43,929 nucleotides of DNA, from contig JACCTY010000063.1 in assembly GCA_013812145.1 (NCBI GenBank), forward strand, positions 1-43,929. Reading direction: 5' to 3'. Shown here piece after piece: positions 43,542 through 43,929 of this stretch. The translations under genes and the position numbers were made by a program. This stretch comes from Geodermatophilaceae bacterium. GTDB taxonomy: Bacteria; Actinomycetota; Actinomycetes; Mycobacteriales; Geodermatophilaceae. The stretch's first letter is position 1. Every line of letters begins with the position of its first letter. The notes beneath the pieces were generated by a model, which was given only the letters and a program-made list of their open reading frames with translations, was not told where the DNA came from and did no database searches.

Positions 43542-43929
43542 CTAGCCGGCCGGGACCACCTTGCTCATCACGCAGTTGCCCTTGCCCTTGGGCCGCTCGT
43601 AGTTGAACCCGAGCTGCTCGTACATGCTCCGGGTGGCGTTGTAGAGGAACGACGCCGAGGTCTTCTTGCCCGGGGGGAGGTCGTGTGGGTAGGACTCGAC
43701 CAGGCCACCACCCGCCGCGGCGATCAGCGCCAGCGCGCCTCGAACGGCGACCACGGCCATCCCCTTGCGCCGGTACCTGCGGTCCACGAACAGGCAGGTG
43801 ATCCGATAGTCCGGCATGCCTACCACGCCCTGTTCCCATTCCTTGCGGTGATGGATGTTCGGTAGTTCCTCGACCGGCCCGTACTCGGCCCAGGCGACCG
43901 CGACGTCACCGTCGAACACCAGCGCTGCG
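43542..43929 (-). CDS. GNAT-family N-acetyltransferase, 5' end cut by window edge
   Basis: The open frame runs from base 43929 to a TAG at 43542 without a stop, giving 128 residues. The N-terminus lies outside the window. The acetyl-CoA-binding motif A is visible as CLFVDRRYRRKGMAVVAVRGAL, with the R-x-x-G-x-A signature, followed by a helix and SMYEQLGFNYERPKGKGN at the end of the fold. Substrate unknown. It follows the transposase remnant by about 110 bp. Confidence 0.82.
   Translation of the reverse strand, partial: AALVFDGDVAVAWAEYGPVEELPNIHHRKEWEQGVVGMPDYRITCLFVDRRYRRKGMAVVAVRGALALIAAAGGGLVESYPHDLPPGKKTSASFLYNATRSMYEQLGFNYERPKGKGNCVMSKVVPAG

Overview
The window is high-GC DNA with GTG/ATG starts, 1-4 bp start/stop overlaps and leaderless-looking promoters. 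It encodes Bpa (a proteasome activator), a GuaB1-type IMPDH relative and a SufS-like PLP protein. Together these point to an actinobacterium (Actinomycetota) of a proteasome-bearing lineage. Genus cannot be read from the sequence.

Layout. (A) 1-27173 is a polysaccharide and sulfation island. At its left end are a partial sulfotransferase, an alpha/beta hydrolase, a DUF1800/DUF1501 pair, an LCP-family glycopolymer transferase and a low-molecular-weight tyrosine phosphatase. Then come a sulfotransferase coupled to APS kinase (cysC), a broken remnant of a GDP-mannose-3,5-epimerase-like gene, and the unit UDP-xylose synthase > UDP-glucose dehydrogenase > cysD > cysN > cysQ. The polymer machinery follows: polyprenyl-phosphate glycosylphosphotransferase, two GT4-like glycosyltransferases, an intact GDP-mannose 3,5-epimerase homologue, a Wzy-like polymerase, a Wzz/BY-kinase, a Wzx-like flippase, an acyltransferase and three more sulfotransferases. 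(B) 27302-33594 holds a secreted lipase, a metallo-beta-lactamase-fold enzyme, a cyclic-nucleotide-binding-domain protein, a hot-dog thioesterase, a 4-coumarate-CoA-ligase-like enzyme and a decayed M28 aminopeptidase. (C) 33645-42494 is mostly housekeeping-like: FAD oxidoreductase, quinone oxidoreductase, SufS-like protein, bpa, two HAD phosphatases, serS and guaB1. (D) 42703-43430 is a broken IS1380-type transposase, followed by a GNAT acetyltransferase cut by the right edge.

How the genes fit together (inference from families and context). CysDN makes APS, CysC makes PAPS, five sulfotransferases use PAPS, and CysQ removes the PAP by-product. UGD, UXS and the epimerase homologue would supply UDP-GlcA, UDP-xylose and GDP-L-galactose (or a related GDP-hexose). 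The PGT starts a lipid-linked repeat, GTs extend it, Wzx flips it, Wzy polymerises it, and Wzz/BY-kinase with the LMW phosphatase controls chain length. The LCP protein could attach the product to the wall. No PAPS reductase or sulfite reductase is present, so the sulfate genes here look dedicated to sulfation. The most interesting reading is a complete Wzx/Wzy-type pathway for a sulfated, possibly L-galactose-containing, exopolysaccharide or capsule in an actinobacterium.
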